Source of the DNA: Alphaproteobacteria bacterium
GTDB lineage: Bacteria > Pseudomonadota > Alphaproteobacteria > Rhizobiales > Xanthobacteraceae
Assembly: GCA_005884855.1 (NCBI GenBank)
Contig: VAZS01000253.1
Coordinates: 1 to 5,907 of the forward strand
Direction of reading: 5' to 3'
Length of the DNA stretch: 5,907 bases
The notes under the pieces were generated by a model. The model did no database searches. It was given only the letters and a program-made list of their open reading frames with translations, and had not been told where the DNA came from. The position numbers and the translations under genes were made by a program. Positions 1 to 5,367 of this stretch are shown piece by piece; within the stretch, counting starts at the first letter, position 1, and each line of letters begins with the position of its first letter.

Positions 1-174
1 TCCGCCGGCACCAGCGAAGTTTCGCACAATGTCGCCGGCGCAAGCCAGTCCGCCGACCAGTCTCGCGCGCTCGCCGAGAACGTACTGGCCGCCTCAGGCC
101 AACTCAGCCAGCACACCACTACGCTGTTTGAGAGCGTGGATACATTTTTGGCATTGTTGCGCAGCGCGGCCTAA
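1..174 (+). CDS. Methyl-accepting chemotaxis protein, C-terminal end (partial)
   Basis: The open frame runs in from the left edge and ends at TAA 172-174, giving 57 residues. It is rich in Ala, Ser, Gln and small polar residues with a helical heptad-like pattern (SQSADQSRALAENVLAAS, then LSQHTTTLFESVDTFLALLRSAA). This matches the usual tail of alphaproteobacterial chemoreceptors, where the last part of the cytoplasmic methylation helix bundle ends in a stretch like 'VL.AA..LS.QS..L...V..FL..VRAA'. Such receptors are dimeric helical bundles that signal to CheA/CheW at the cell pole. There is no C-terminal NWETF-type CheR-tethering pentapeptide. The sensory domain and the signalling hairpin lie outside the window, so the ligand cannot be inferred. 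The call rests on the tail alone; another long coiled-coil protein is possible but less likely. Confidence 0.72.
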   Translation, partial: SAGTSEVSHNVAGASQSADQSRALAENVLAASGQLSQHTTTLFESVDTFLALLRSAA

Positions 175-209
175 CCCCTTGCTGGCCTCACGTTAGCCCT
201 GCACGTTCG

Positions 210-227
210 CCCGCCTGTTTTGGCGGG
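210..227 (+). terminator. Possible terminator hairpin after the chemoreceptor gene
   Basis: A perfect 6-bp GC stem, CCCGCC (210-215) and GGCGGG (222-227), closes a 6-nt TGTTTT loop 35 nt after the receptor stop. No T-run follows (ATATCAACTGATT), so it is not a textbook intrinsic terminator. It may stabilise the 3' end or act as a weak terminator separating the receptor transcript from mepA. Confidence 0.35.
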
Positions 228-254
228 ATATCAACTGATTGCGCAAGTCGCGCG

Positions 255-283
255 TTTTTCCTGATCGCGGAATCGTGCTAAGT
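255..283 (+). promoter_or_regulatory. Candidate promoter of mepA
   Basis: TGCTAAGTTCGCC begins at 276 and includes a possible -10 hexamer CTAAGT (278-283), with a weak T-rich -35 (TTTTTC, 255-260) 17 nt before it. It would give a very short leader of about 15 nt before the ATG at 304. The -10 area loosely resembles the TGCTGTAAGCTTGCC segment upstream of modA. The hexamers match the sigma-70 consensus poorly, so this is tentative. Confidence 0.25.
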
Positions 284-303
284 TCGCCCTCTAGAGTGAG
301 CCA

Positions 304-1251
304 ATGAACCTGCGCGCGATTCTCCTTCTTGCGTTTATCTCGGCCGAAATCGTCAATGCCACTGCCTCGTTTGGGCAGGAAAAGGGCAGCGTCGATCTAA
401 GGCCGCTGCCGCCGCTTGCCCATCCCAACGACCCCAAGATTGGGGCAAAGGAATTATTCGGCCGCAAGGTGCTGCCTGCTGCAATGCCGAGTCGCGTGAT
501 CGGCTTCTATGCCAAGGGCTGCATTGCGGGCGCGGAAGCGCTGCCGATCAATGGCGATACCTGGCAGGTGATGCGGTTGTCGCGCAACCGCAATTGGGCC
601 CATCCCGAACTGGTCAAGCTGCTGGAGCGCTTGTCGGCGAACGCGCACAAGGACGCGGGATGGCCGGGAATACTGGTGGGCGACATGTCGCAGCCGCGCG
701 GCGGACCGATGATCACCGGACATGCGAGCCATCAGGTGGGATTGGACGCCGACATCTGGCTGACGCCGATGCCGAACCGGCAATTGTCACCCGGCGAGCG
801 TGAGGAAATGTCCGCCGTCATGATGGTTCGCCGCGACCGGCTTGATATCGATCCGCACGTCTGGACGCCGGGCCACCTCGCGGTGATCCGTGATGCCGCG
901 CAGGAGCCAAGAGTGCAGCGCATTTTCGTCAACGCCGCTATCAAGAAGGCGCTGTGCCGCGAAGCTAACGGCGACCGTAGCTGGCTGTCGAAGGTCCGGC
1001 CGATGTACGGTCACGACTACCATTTTCATATCCGTATGAAATGTCCTTCCGGCAATGGCGAATGCGAAAGCCAACCGGATCCGACGGAAGGCGAAGGCTG
1101 CCGCGCCGCCGATCTCGCCTACTGGTTCAAGGATTCCGTCATCCACCCCAAACCGCCGAAACAGCCGCCGAAGCCGAAACCGCCAATGACACTGGCGCAA
1201 TTGCCGGCGGCGTGCCGGCCCGTGTTGAGCGCGCCCGACGCCAAGCAATAG
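304..1251 (+). CDS. mepA: Penicillin-insensitive murein endopeptidase (peptidase family M74)
   Basis: This is a 315-residue secreted zinc peptidase that cuts D-alanyl-meso-diaminopimelate cross-links in periplasmic peptidoglycan and is not blocked by beta-lactams. Residues 1-25 form a signal peptide (hydrophobic core AILLLAFISA). The family hallmark GHASHQVGLDADIW is at 139-152, with H140, H143 and D150 matching E. coli H110, H113 and D120. The second hallmark HDYHFHIRMKCP (237-248) supplies H237, H240 and H242, equivalent to E. coli H206, H209 and H211. Six cysteines (C73, C218, C247, C254, C266, C304) reproduce the E. coli disulfide set; the spacings for C218/C266 and C247/C254 are identical. 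A Pro/Lys-rich stretch (282-294) precedes the final cysteine, and the protein is about 40 residues longer than E. coli MepA. The ATG at 304 is the only start that includes the signal peptide, and its Shine-Dalgarno is weak. It appears to be transcribed alone. Confidence 0.95.
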   Translation: MNLRAILLLAFISAEIVNATASFGQEKGSVDLRPLPPLAHPNDPKIGAKELFGRKVLPAAMPSRVIGFYAKGCIAGAEALPINGDTWQVMRLSRNRNWAHPELVKLLERLSANAHKDAGWPGILVGDMSQPRGGPMITGHASHQVGLDADIWLTPMPNRQLSPGEREEMSAVMMVRRDRLDIDPHVWTPGHLAVIRDAAQEPRVQRIFVNAAIKKALCREANGDRSWLSKVRPMYGHDYHFHIRMKCPSGNGECESQPDPTEGEGCRAADLAYWFKDSVIHPKPPKQPPKPKPPMTLAQLPAACRPVLSAPDAKQ

Positions 1252-1304
1252 CGATGGCGGACGAATAGCCAATAGCGCGAAACGTTTGCGCCGGGCCAAC
1301 AATG

Positions 1305-1316
1305 CTGTAAGCTTGC
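1305..1316 (+). promoter_or_regulatory. Motif CTGTAAGCTTGC upstream of modA
   Basis: This 12-base string recurs exactly at 3667-3678, upstream of the TRAP operon. It could be a -10 region: TAAGCT (1308-1313) lies 16 nt after TTGCGC (1286-1291). It could also be a regulator half-site, since it contains the palindrome AAGCTT. Neither hexamer matches sigma-70 well. No match to the E. coli ModE palindrome (TATATA halves) is seen here, so molybdate repression cannot be read from the sequence. Confidence 0.3.
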
Positions 1317-1448
1317 CTGTGCGACCTCCGGACGGATCGTAAGTCCTTCGGATCGACGGAACGGCGCTTCCGCCTGTTGCGATCCCAACATAGCCAACGC
1401 CCGAATTGCGCGCGCAGTACGCTCGCGGAACACGCATGGAGCGCCACC
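1317..1448 (+). other. Untranslated leader of modA with possible alternative hairpins
   Basis: If transcription starts near the 1305 motif, modA has a leader of about 130 nt. CGGATCG occurs twice (1333-1339 and 1349-1355), and either copy could pair its GGATCG with CGATCC at 1380-1385. Inside the second pairing lies a small hairpin CGGAA/TTCCG (1357-1361 and 1368-1372, loop CGGCGC). GGAC (1330-1333) can also pair with GTCC (1343-1346). I cannot match this to the Moco riboswitch or any other named RNA by eye. The ribosome-binding site is GGAG at 1438-1441, 7 nt before ATG 1449. A TTG at 1377 in the modA frame would extend the protein by 24 residues ahead of the signal peptide and is rejected as a start. 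Confidence 0.3.
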
Positions 1449-2234
1449 ATGTATCGTATTGCCGGACTTTTTGCCGCCTTGGCGGTGTTGTGCGGTTTGG
1501 TGCTGTCCCCTGCGCTGGCCGAGGACAAACGCCTGACGGTGTTTGCCGCGGCTTCCATGAAGAATGCGCTGGACGAGCTCAATACCGCCTATGCCGCAAA
1601 CACCGGCGTCAAGATCGTGGCGAGCTATGCCGCAAGCTCGACGCTTGCAAAGCAGATCGAGCAGGGCGCGCCGGCGGATATTTTCGTTTCCGCCGACACC
1701 GACTGGATGGATTATGCGATCGCCAGAAAAGACATCGATGAATCGACACGGATTAATTTGCTCGGCAACAGTCTGGTGCTGATCGCGCCGAAAGATTCAG
1801 CGATCGACAATGTCGCGATCGGGCGGGGCTTCGATCTCGCTAAACTCGCCGGCGACGGCAGGATCGCCGCCGGGGACGTGAATGCGGTGCCCGCCGGCAA
1901 ATACGCCAAGGCGGCGTTAGAGGATCTTGGTGCGTGGCGGACCGCCGAACCCAAATTCGCCATGGCCGACAGCGTGCGCGCCGCGCTGACGCTGGTGGCG
2001 CGCGCCGAGGCCGTTCTCGGAATCGTCTATGCGAGCGACGCCCGGATTGAGCCGGGCGTCAAGATCGTTGGCACCTTTCCGGCGGACTCACACCGGCCGA
2101 TCGTCTATCCGGTGGCCGCGACCGCGGCCGCGAAAGCCGAAGCCGCCGGCTATCTCGCATTCCTGCGCTCATCCCGCGCCAAAACCACTTTTGAGAAATA
2201 CGGATTCACTTTCCTGCCCCGCCCGACCTCCTGA
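1449..2234 (+). CDS. modA: Molybdate ABC transporter periplasmic binding protein ModA
   Basis: This 261-residue periplasmic protein captures molybdate (and usually tungstate) for the ModBC transporter. A signal peptide spans residues 1-24 (hydrophobic core 5-19) with cleavage after ALA; mature numbering then runs exactly 24 behind the precursor. With that offset all five oxyanion-pocket residues of E. coli ModA are conserved: S36, S63, A149, V176 and Y194 (E. coli S12, S39, A125, V152, Y170). Family blocks are clear: VFAAASMKNAL, QGAPADIFVSAD, LLGNSLVLIAPK, VPAGKYAKAALEDLGAW and LGIVYASDA, ending KYGFTFLPRPTS. Length agrees with E. coli ModA (257). The ATG at 1449 is chosen because it directly precedes the signal peptide and has GGAG 7 nt upstream. 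It is the first gene of modABC; modB begins 5 nt after its stop. Molybdate is needed for the molybdenum cofactor and, where present, nitrogenase. Confidence 0.97.
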   Translation: MYRIAGLFAALAVLCGLVLSPALAEDKRLTVFAAASMKNALDELNTAYAANTGVKIVASYAASSTLAKQIEQGAPADIFVSADTDWMDYAIARKDIDESTRINLLGNSLVLIAPKDSAIDNVAIGRGFDLAKLAGDGRIAAGDVNAVPAGKYAKAALEDLGAWRTAEPKFAMADSVRAALTLVARAEAVLGIVYASDARIEPGVKIVGTFPADSHRPIVYPVAATAAAKAEAAGYLAFLRSSRAKTTFEKYGFTFLPRPTS

Positions 2235-2239
2235 TATTC

Positions 2240-2935
2240 GTGTTCGACATTTCACCAACAGAATGGATCGCCATCCAGCTCTCGCTGCGGGTGGCGGCTG
2301 TTGCAACGCTGGTAGCGACGCCGTTGGGGATTGCAGTGGCCTGGCTGCTCGCGCGTCGCGATTTCTGGGGCAAGTCGTTGCTCGACGCGCTGGTGCATTT
2401 GCCGTTGGTGCTGCCGCCGGTGGTCACGGGTTATCTGCTGCTGCTCACGTTCGGCAGGCGCGGTCTGGTGGGCGCGTGGCTTTCGGATCATCTCGGTGTG
2501 GTATTCGCGTTCCGCTGGACCGGTGCCGCACTGGCCTGCGGCATCATGGCGTTTCCGCTGCTGGTCCGCCCGATCCGGCTGTCGATCGAGGCGGTGGACC
2601 GCCGGATGGAGCAAGCCGCGGCTACGCTGGGAGCCGCGCCCTGGCGGGTGTTTTCAACCATCACCCTGCGGCTGGCCATGCCCGGGGTACTGGCCGGGAT
2701 GGTTCTTGGTTTTGCCAAGGCCATTGGGGAATTCGGCGCGACCATCACGTTTGTGTCAAACATTCCCGGCGAGACCCAGACCATTTCGTCGGCTGTTTAT
2801 TCGCTGATCCAGACGCCCGACGGCGATCCCGCGGCAATGCGGCTGGTGGCGGTATCCATTGTCATCGCGCTCGCCGCACTGGTGGCATCCGAATGGTTCG
2901 CACGGCGCGCCCTGCAACGCCTGCACGGGAATTGA
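2240..2935 (+). CDS. modB: Molybdate ABC transporter permease ModB
   Basis: This 231-residue inner-membrane permease forms, as a dimer, the channel for molybdate. Hydrophobic segments lie near residues 12-37, 47-70, 84-108, 145-165 and 201-219. The cytoplasmic EAA-type coupling loop that docks on the ATPase is at 124-149 (EQAAATLGAAPWRVF, then TLRLAMPG), followed by the typical FAKAIGEFGATITFVSNIPGETQT block. These features and the length fit ModB (about 230 residues). It starts with GTG at 2240, 5 nt after the modA stop. Upstream sequence (CCTCCTGATATTC) has no Shine-Dalgarno, so translation probably depends on ribosomes finishing modA. The MFDISPTEWIAIQLSLRVA start agrees with ModB N-termini, and no in-frame ATG nearby competes. 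modC follows 1 nt after its stop. Confidence 0.95.
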   Translation: MFDISPTEWIAIQLSLRVAAVATLVATPLGIAVAWLLARRDFWGKSLLDALVHLPLVLPPVVTGYLLLLTFGRRGLVGAWLSDHLGVVFAFRWTGAALACGIMAFPLLVRPIRLSIEAVDRRMEQAAATLGAAPWRVFSTITLRLAMPGVLAGMVLGFAKAIGEFGATITFVSNIPGETQTISSAVYSLIQTPDGDPAAMRLVAVSIVIALAALVASEWFARRALQRLHGN

Positions 2936-2936
2936 G

Positions 2937-3650
2937 ATGATGCTGCGCGTCGACGTCTCAAAAAGTTTAGGCGATTTCCACATCGAGGCCAGTTTCGCCG
3001 GCGCGGGCCGCGTCACCGGGCTGTTTGGTGCCTCCGGCGCCGGCAAGACTTCGCTCGTCAATATGATCGCTGGCCTGCTGCGGCCCGATCGCGGCAGGAT
3101 TTCCATCGACAGTGAAACCCTGGACGACACCGCGGCGCGGGTGCACGTGCCAGCGCATCGCCGCCGTATCGGCTACGTGTTTCAGGATGCGCGGCTGTTT
3201 CCACATCTCGATGTGCGCCAGAATCTCGATTACGGGCGGCGCATGAACCGCCTTGCCGACGATCCCGTGCAGCGCGCGCGCGTCACGGATCTGCTTGATA
3301 TTGGCGGGTTGCTGGGTCGTCGTCCTGGTCAACTCTCCGGCGGCGAGCGCCAGCGGGTCGCACTCGGGCGCGCGCTGCTGGCGCAACCGAGACTGCTGCT
3401 GTTGGATGAACCCTTGGGCTCGCTCGACGAGGAGCGCAAGGTGGAGATCCTGCCGTATCTGGTGCGGCTACGCGACGAGGCGAGCGTGCCGATGGTTTAT
3501 GTCAGCCATAACGCCGGCGAAATGCGGCAGTTGGCGACCAGCATCGTGATGCTCCGCCGCGGGCGCGTCATCGCATTCGGCGGCGCTGAGGTGCTTCCTG
3601 AGGCTCTCCCGTCGGGACTGATATCGGCCAATACCCGAACATCCCGCTAG
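2937..3650 (+). CDS. modC: Molybdate ABC transporter ATPase ModC, short form without MOP domain
   Basis: This 237-residue cytoplasmic ATPase powers ModB. Motifs in order: Walker A GASGAGKTS (31-39), Q-loop Q83 in VFQDARLFPH, signature LSGGERQRVALGRALL (133-148), Walker B LLLLDEP (153-159, catalytic E158), D-loop SLDEE (162-166) and switch H191. All catalytic residues are present, so the ATPase should work. E. coli ModC is 352 residues, with a C-terminal MOP/TOBE molybdate-binding domain; here the protein stops about 45 residues after the switch histidine, and no remnant is seen downstream. The ATG at 2937 directly follows the modB stop (TGAGATG) and GGGA lies 6 nt upstream; ATG 2940 would differ by one residue. 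The frame stays open upstream inside modB from a possible start at 2859, but that 26-residue extension has no ATPase homology. Assignment to molybdate rests on motifs plus the modAB context. Confidence 0.93.
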   Translation: MMLRVDVSKSLGDFHIEASFAGAGRVTGLFGASGAGKTSLVNMIAGLLRPDRGRISIDSETLDDTAARVHVPAHRRRIGYVFQDARLFPHLDVRQNLDYGRRMNRLADDPVQRARVTDLLDIGGLLGRRPGQLSGGERQRVALGRALLAQPRLLLLDEPLGSLDEERKVEILPYLVRLRDEASVPMVYVSHNAGEMRQLATSIVMLRRGRVIAFGGAEVLPEALPSGLISANTRTSR

Positions 3651-3664
3651 CCACGCGCCGGCTA
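3648..3664 (+). terminator. Weak hairpin at the modC stop
   Basis: TAGCC (3648-3652, including the modC stop codon) can pair with GGCTA (3660-3664) across a 7-nt loop, ACGCGCC. The stem is only 5 bp and just two T residues follow, so termination is doubtful. It directly abuts the motif at 3667. Confidence 0.2.
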
Positions 3665-3666
3665 TT

Positions 3667-3678
3667 CTGTAAGCTTGC
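3667..3678 (+). promoter_or_regulatory. Motif CTGTAAGCTTGC upstream of the TRAP operon
   Basis: This is an exact second copy of the string at 1305-1316, here 72 nt before the dctP start in the 100-nt gap after modC. Its position suits a promoter or operator for the TRAP genes, with TATTCT (3663-3668) or TGTAAG (3668-3673) as possible -10 hexamers. No convincing -35 hexamer lies at the right distance. Confidence 0.3.
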
Positions 3679-3738
3679 GGCTGGACCAGCAGCTTTCATT
3701 TTTCGACGCTTAGACCGCAAACAAAAAACGCCAGCTTT

Positions 3739-3744
3739 GGAGGA
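3739..3744 (+). promoter_or_regulatory. Strong ribosome-binding site of dctP
   Basis: GGAGGA sits 6 nt before ATG 3751. It is the best Shine-Dalgarno in the window, which fits the high expression normally needed for a periplasmic binding protein relative to its membrane partners. Confidence 0.8.
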
Positions 3745-3750
3745 CTCCCC

Positions 3751-4776
3751 ATGTCTGCTCCCACGAGCCGCCTTTCGGTTAATCGCCGCACGCTGCTGCG
3801 TGCTGGCGCCGGGATGGCCGGGATTCTCGCCACCGGCCGCGCACCGGCATTCGCGCAGACCCAGCCGAAAAAGCTCGTGTTCGCCCACATCAACGCCATC
3901 CCGGAGTCGGCAGCCGTCGCGTTCGACTGGATGGCCAAGGAAGCCACCGCACAGTCCAAAGGCGCGCTCGACGTGCAGTTCTTCGGCAAGACCTTGATCC
4001 CGCAAGAGCTGGAGATCATGAACGCGGTCAAGTCCGGCAGCGTGGCGATGGGCAGCCCGGCGGGCGCCGCCGCCACCGTGTTTCCGGAAATGGGCGCGCT
4101 GCTCGTGCCATATCTGGTGAAGGATTATGCCTCGGCCTACGCCATGCTTAATGGGCGGATCGGCGACAAGATCAGCAAACAAATCGAAGACAACTACAAA
4201 CTCAAGGTGCTCTGCTATTTCGACTACGGCTTCCGCCACTTCTGGACCTCGAAGAAGCCGATCATCGAGCCAAAGGACCTACGCGGAATGAAAATCCGCG
4301 TTCAGCAGGCCAAGATATTCGGCGACACCATCAACGGGCTCGGCGGCAGCGCCGTGCCGATGGCGTTTGGCGAAGTAATTACCGCCGCGAAGCAGGGCGT
4401 GATCGATGGCGGCGATCTGCCGATCGTCAACATGAAGGCGCTGAAGATCTACGACGTGTCCAAATACGCATCGCTCACGTATCACAACTACGGCCCGACT
4501 AACGCAGTGATGAACCTCGAAATCTGGAACAGCCTGTCACCCGAGCACCAGAAGCTCATGATCGATCTGTCGCGCGCAGCACAGGGCAAGATTCGCGAAG
4601 CAACCGAGTCGGTCGACAATTTCGCCAAGGCCAAATCGGAGCTGGAGCCGCTCGGCATGACCGTGGTGGAAGCCAAGGTCGATGAATTCAGGAAGATCGC
4701 GCAGCAGAAAATATGGCCAGGCTACAAGAGCCAGTACGGCGCGTTGTGGGACGAGATCGAAGGTTTCAAAGTCTGA
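3751..4776 (+). CDS. dctP: TRAP transporter solute-binding protein, DctP family, Tat-exported
   Basis: This 341-residue periplasmic receptor delivers a ligand to the DctQM membrane unit. The N-terminus is a twin-arginine signal (NRRTLLRAGAGMAG, 11-24) ending in APAFA with likely cleavage after A35, so it is exported folded. The DctP fold is seen from KLVFAHINAIPES (41-53). LRGMKIRVQQ (178-187) contains R183, at the place of the conserved arginine that salt-bridges the ligand carboxylate in TRAP receptors. The block VPMAFGEVITAAKQGVIDGGDLP (202-224) follows, then YDVSKYASLTYH (234-245) and LSPEHQ (262-267). Where many DctP proteins have DG-x-E, this one has D222. Length is usual for the family. 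Substrate cannot be named; R183 favours a carboxylate, and 'dctP' means the family, not proven dicarboxylate transport. dctQ follows after 81 nt. Confidence 0.92.
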   Translation: MSAPTSRLSVNRRTLLRAGAGMAGILATGRAPAFAQTQPKKLVFAHINAIPESAAVAFDWMAKEATAQSKGALDVQFFGKTLIPQELEIMNAVKSGSVAMGSPAGAAATVFPEMGALLVPYLVKDYASAYAMLNGRIGDKISKQIEDNYKLKVLCYFDYGFRHFWTSKKPIIEPKDLRGMKIRVQQAKIFGDTINGLGGSAVPMAFGEVITAAKQGVIDGGDLPIVNMKALKIYDVSKYASLTYHNYGPTNAVMNLEIWNSLSPEHQKLMIDLSRAAQGKIREATESVDNFAKAKSELEPLGMTVVEAKVDEFRKIAQQKIWPGYKSQYGALWDEIEGFKV

Positions 4777-4857
4777 GTTAGCAGCGGGGCCGCAGCCAAG
4801 CTACCCTCGGCCTCTTCACAAGCCCCGTCCTCCGTCGCCGCCAGGATACTATCGCGC
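4777..4857 (+). other. Gap between dctP and dctQ with weak pairing potential
   Basis: This 81-nt gap is far longer than the other spacings inside the two operons. GGCCG (4788-4792) can pair with CGGCC (4808-4812), or alternatively GGGGC (4786-4790) with GCCCC (4822-4826). Such a structure could protect the dctP message or lessen read-through to dctQM, but the stems are short. The dctQ ribosome-binding site AGGA lies at 4843-4846, 11 nt before the start, and is weaker than that of dctP. Confidence 0.25.
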
Positions 4858-5355
4858 ATGCTGCGTATGCTCTCAGCCGTCCCGAAAATCACGGTCACGG
4901 CGCTGATCATACTTGCCATCGCCAACCTGCTGATCGGCGTGATCCTGCGCTATTTCATCGGCGCGATAACCGATTGGCTCGATGTCGATCCGATACCGTT
5001 TACCTGGGTCGAAGAAGTTGGTGAGCTGTCGCTGGCCTGGCTCACACTGATCGGCGCGGCGATCGGCATTCGATCGCGGTCCCATTTCACCCTTGCTGTG
5101 TTCGTGCATAGATTGCCGCTGATCGCCCAGCTCTGGATTCACCGTTTCAATCACGCACTGATTGCGGCGGTCGGTCTGCTGGTGGCTTGGTATGGCCTCA
5201 AGCTCTGCCTGCTCAACAGCACGCTGACGACCCCAGGCCTTCAGATCAACCTGGCCTGGCTTTATGCCTCTGCCGTCGTGGGCGGTGTGCTGATCGCGCT
5301 CTATGGCACCATGACGATGATCTCCCCGCCACCGCAAGGCGACCCCCTGCACTGA
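4858..5355 (+). CDS. dctQ: TRAP transporter small membrane subunit, DctQ family
   Basis: This 165-residue inner-membrane protein is the small subunit that pairs with DctM. Four hydrophobic helices lie near residues 12-34, 54-72, 97-116 and 130-151, the usual DctQ topology. The family signature is at 50-76: WVEEVGELSLAWLTLIGAA followed by R72 and H76, with W50, the E52/E53 pair and W61 in their expected places before a positively charged loop. The short tail (SPPPQGDPLH) is soluble. ATG 4858 is preferred because AGGA (4843-4846) lies 11 nt upstream; ATG 4867 is a possible alternative, three residues shorter and further from that site. dctM starts 12 nt after its stop, so the two membrane subunits are probably cotranslated. 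As in most DctQ proteins, sequence conservation is low outside the signature and says nothing about the substrate. Confidence 0.9.
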   Translation: MLRMLSAVPKITVTALIILAIANLLIGVILRYFIGAITDWLDVDPIPFTWVEEVGELSLAWLTLIGAAIGIRSRSHFTLAVFVHRLPLIAQLWIHRFNHALIAAVGLLVAWYGLKLCLLNSTLTTPGLQINLAWLYASAVVGGVLIALYGTMTMISPPPQGDPLH

Positions 5356-5367
5356 TCGGGAAAATTT

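Noticed and set aside
787..1437. A 216-codon open frame on the - strand opposite mepA and the modA leader.
   Set aside because: Its composition is typical of antisense translation of a GC-rich gene, and the + strand codes for the catalytic MepA motifs here.
1252..1448. ModE-type binding site controlling modABC.
   Set aside because: No inverted TATATA-type halves like the E. coli ModE site can be seen; a diverged lineage-specific Mo-box cannot be excluded by eye.
1377..1448. Earlier TTG start for modA, adding 24 residues.
   Set aside because: It would bury the signal peptide behind a polar extension, while ATG 1449 has a good ribosome-binding site and the expected mature N-terminus.
2859..2936. 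Upstream in-frame start for modC inside modB.
   Set aside because: The added residues have no ATPase homology, and the ATG at 2937 fits the TGAGATG junction and family N-termini.
2029..2940. A 303-codon open frame on the + strand across the end of modA and all of modB.
   Set aside because: It is offset from the two genes, its product is Arg/Ala/Pro-rich with no family motifs, and modA and modB are strongly supported in their own frames. GC-rich DNA often gives such shadows.
3568..4239. A 223-codon open frame on the - strand opposite modC and dctP.
   Set aside because: It is His/Arg/Gly-rich without domains, lies antisense to a clear DctP coding region and has no plausible start signal.
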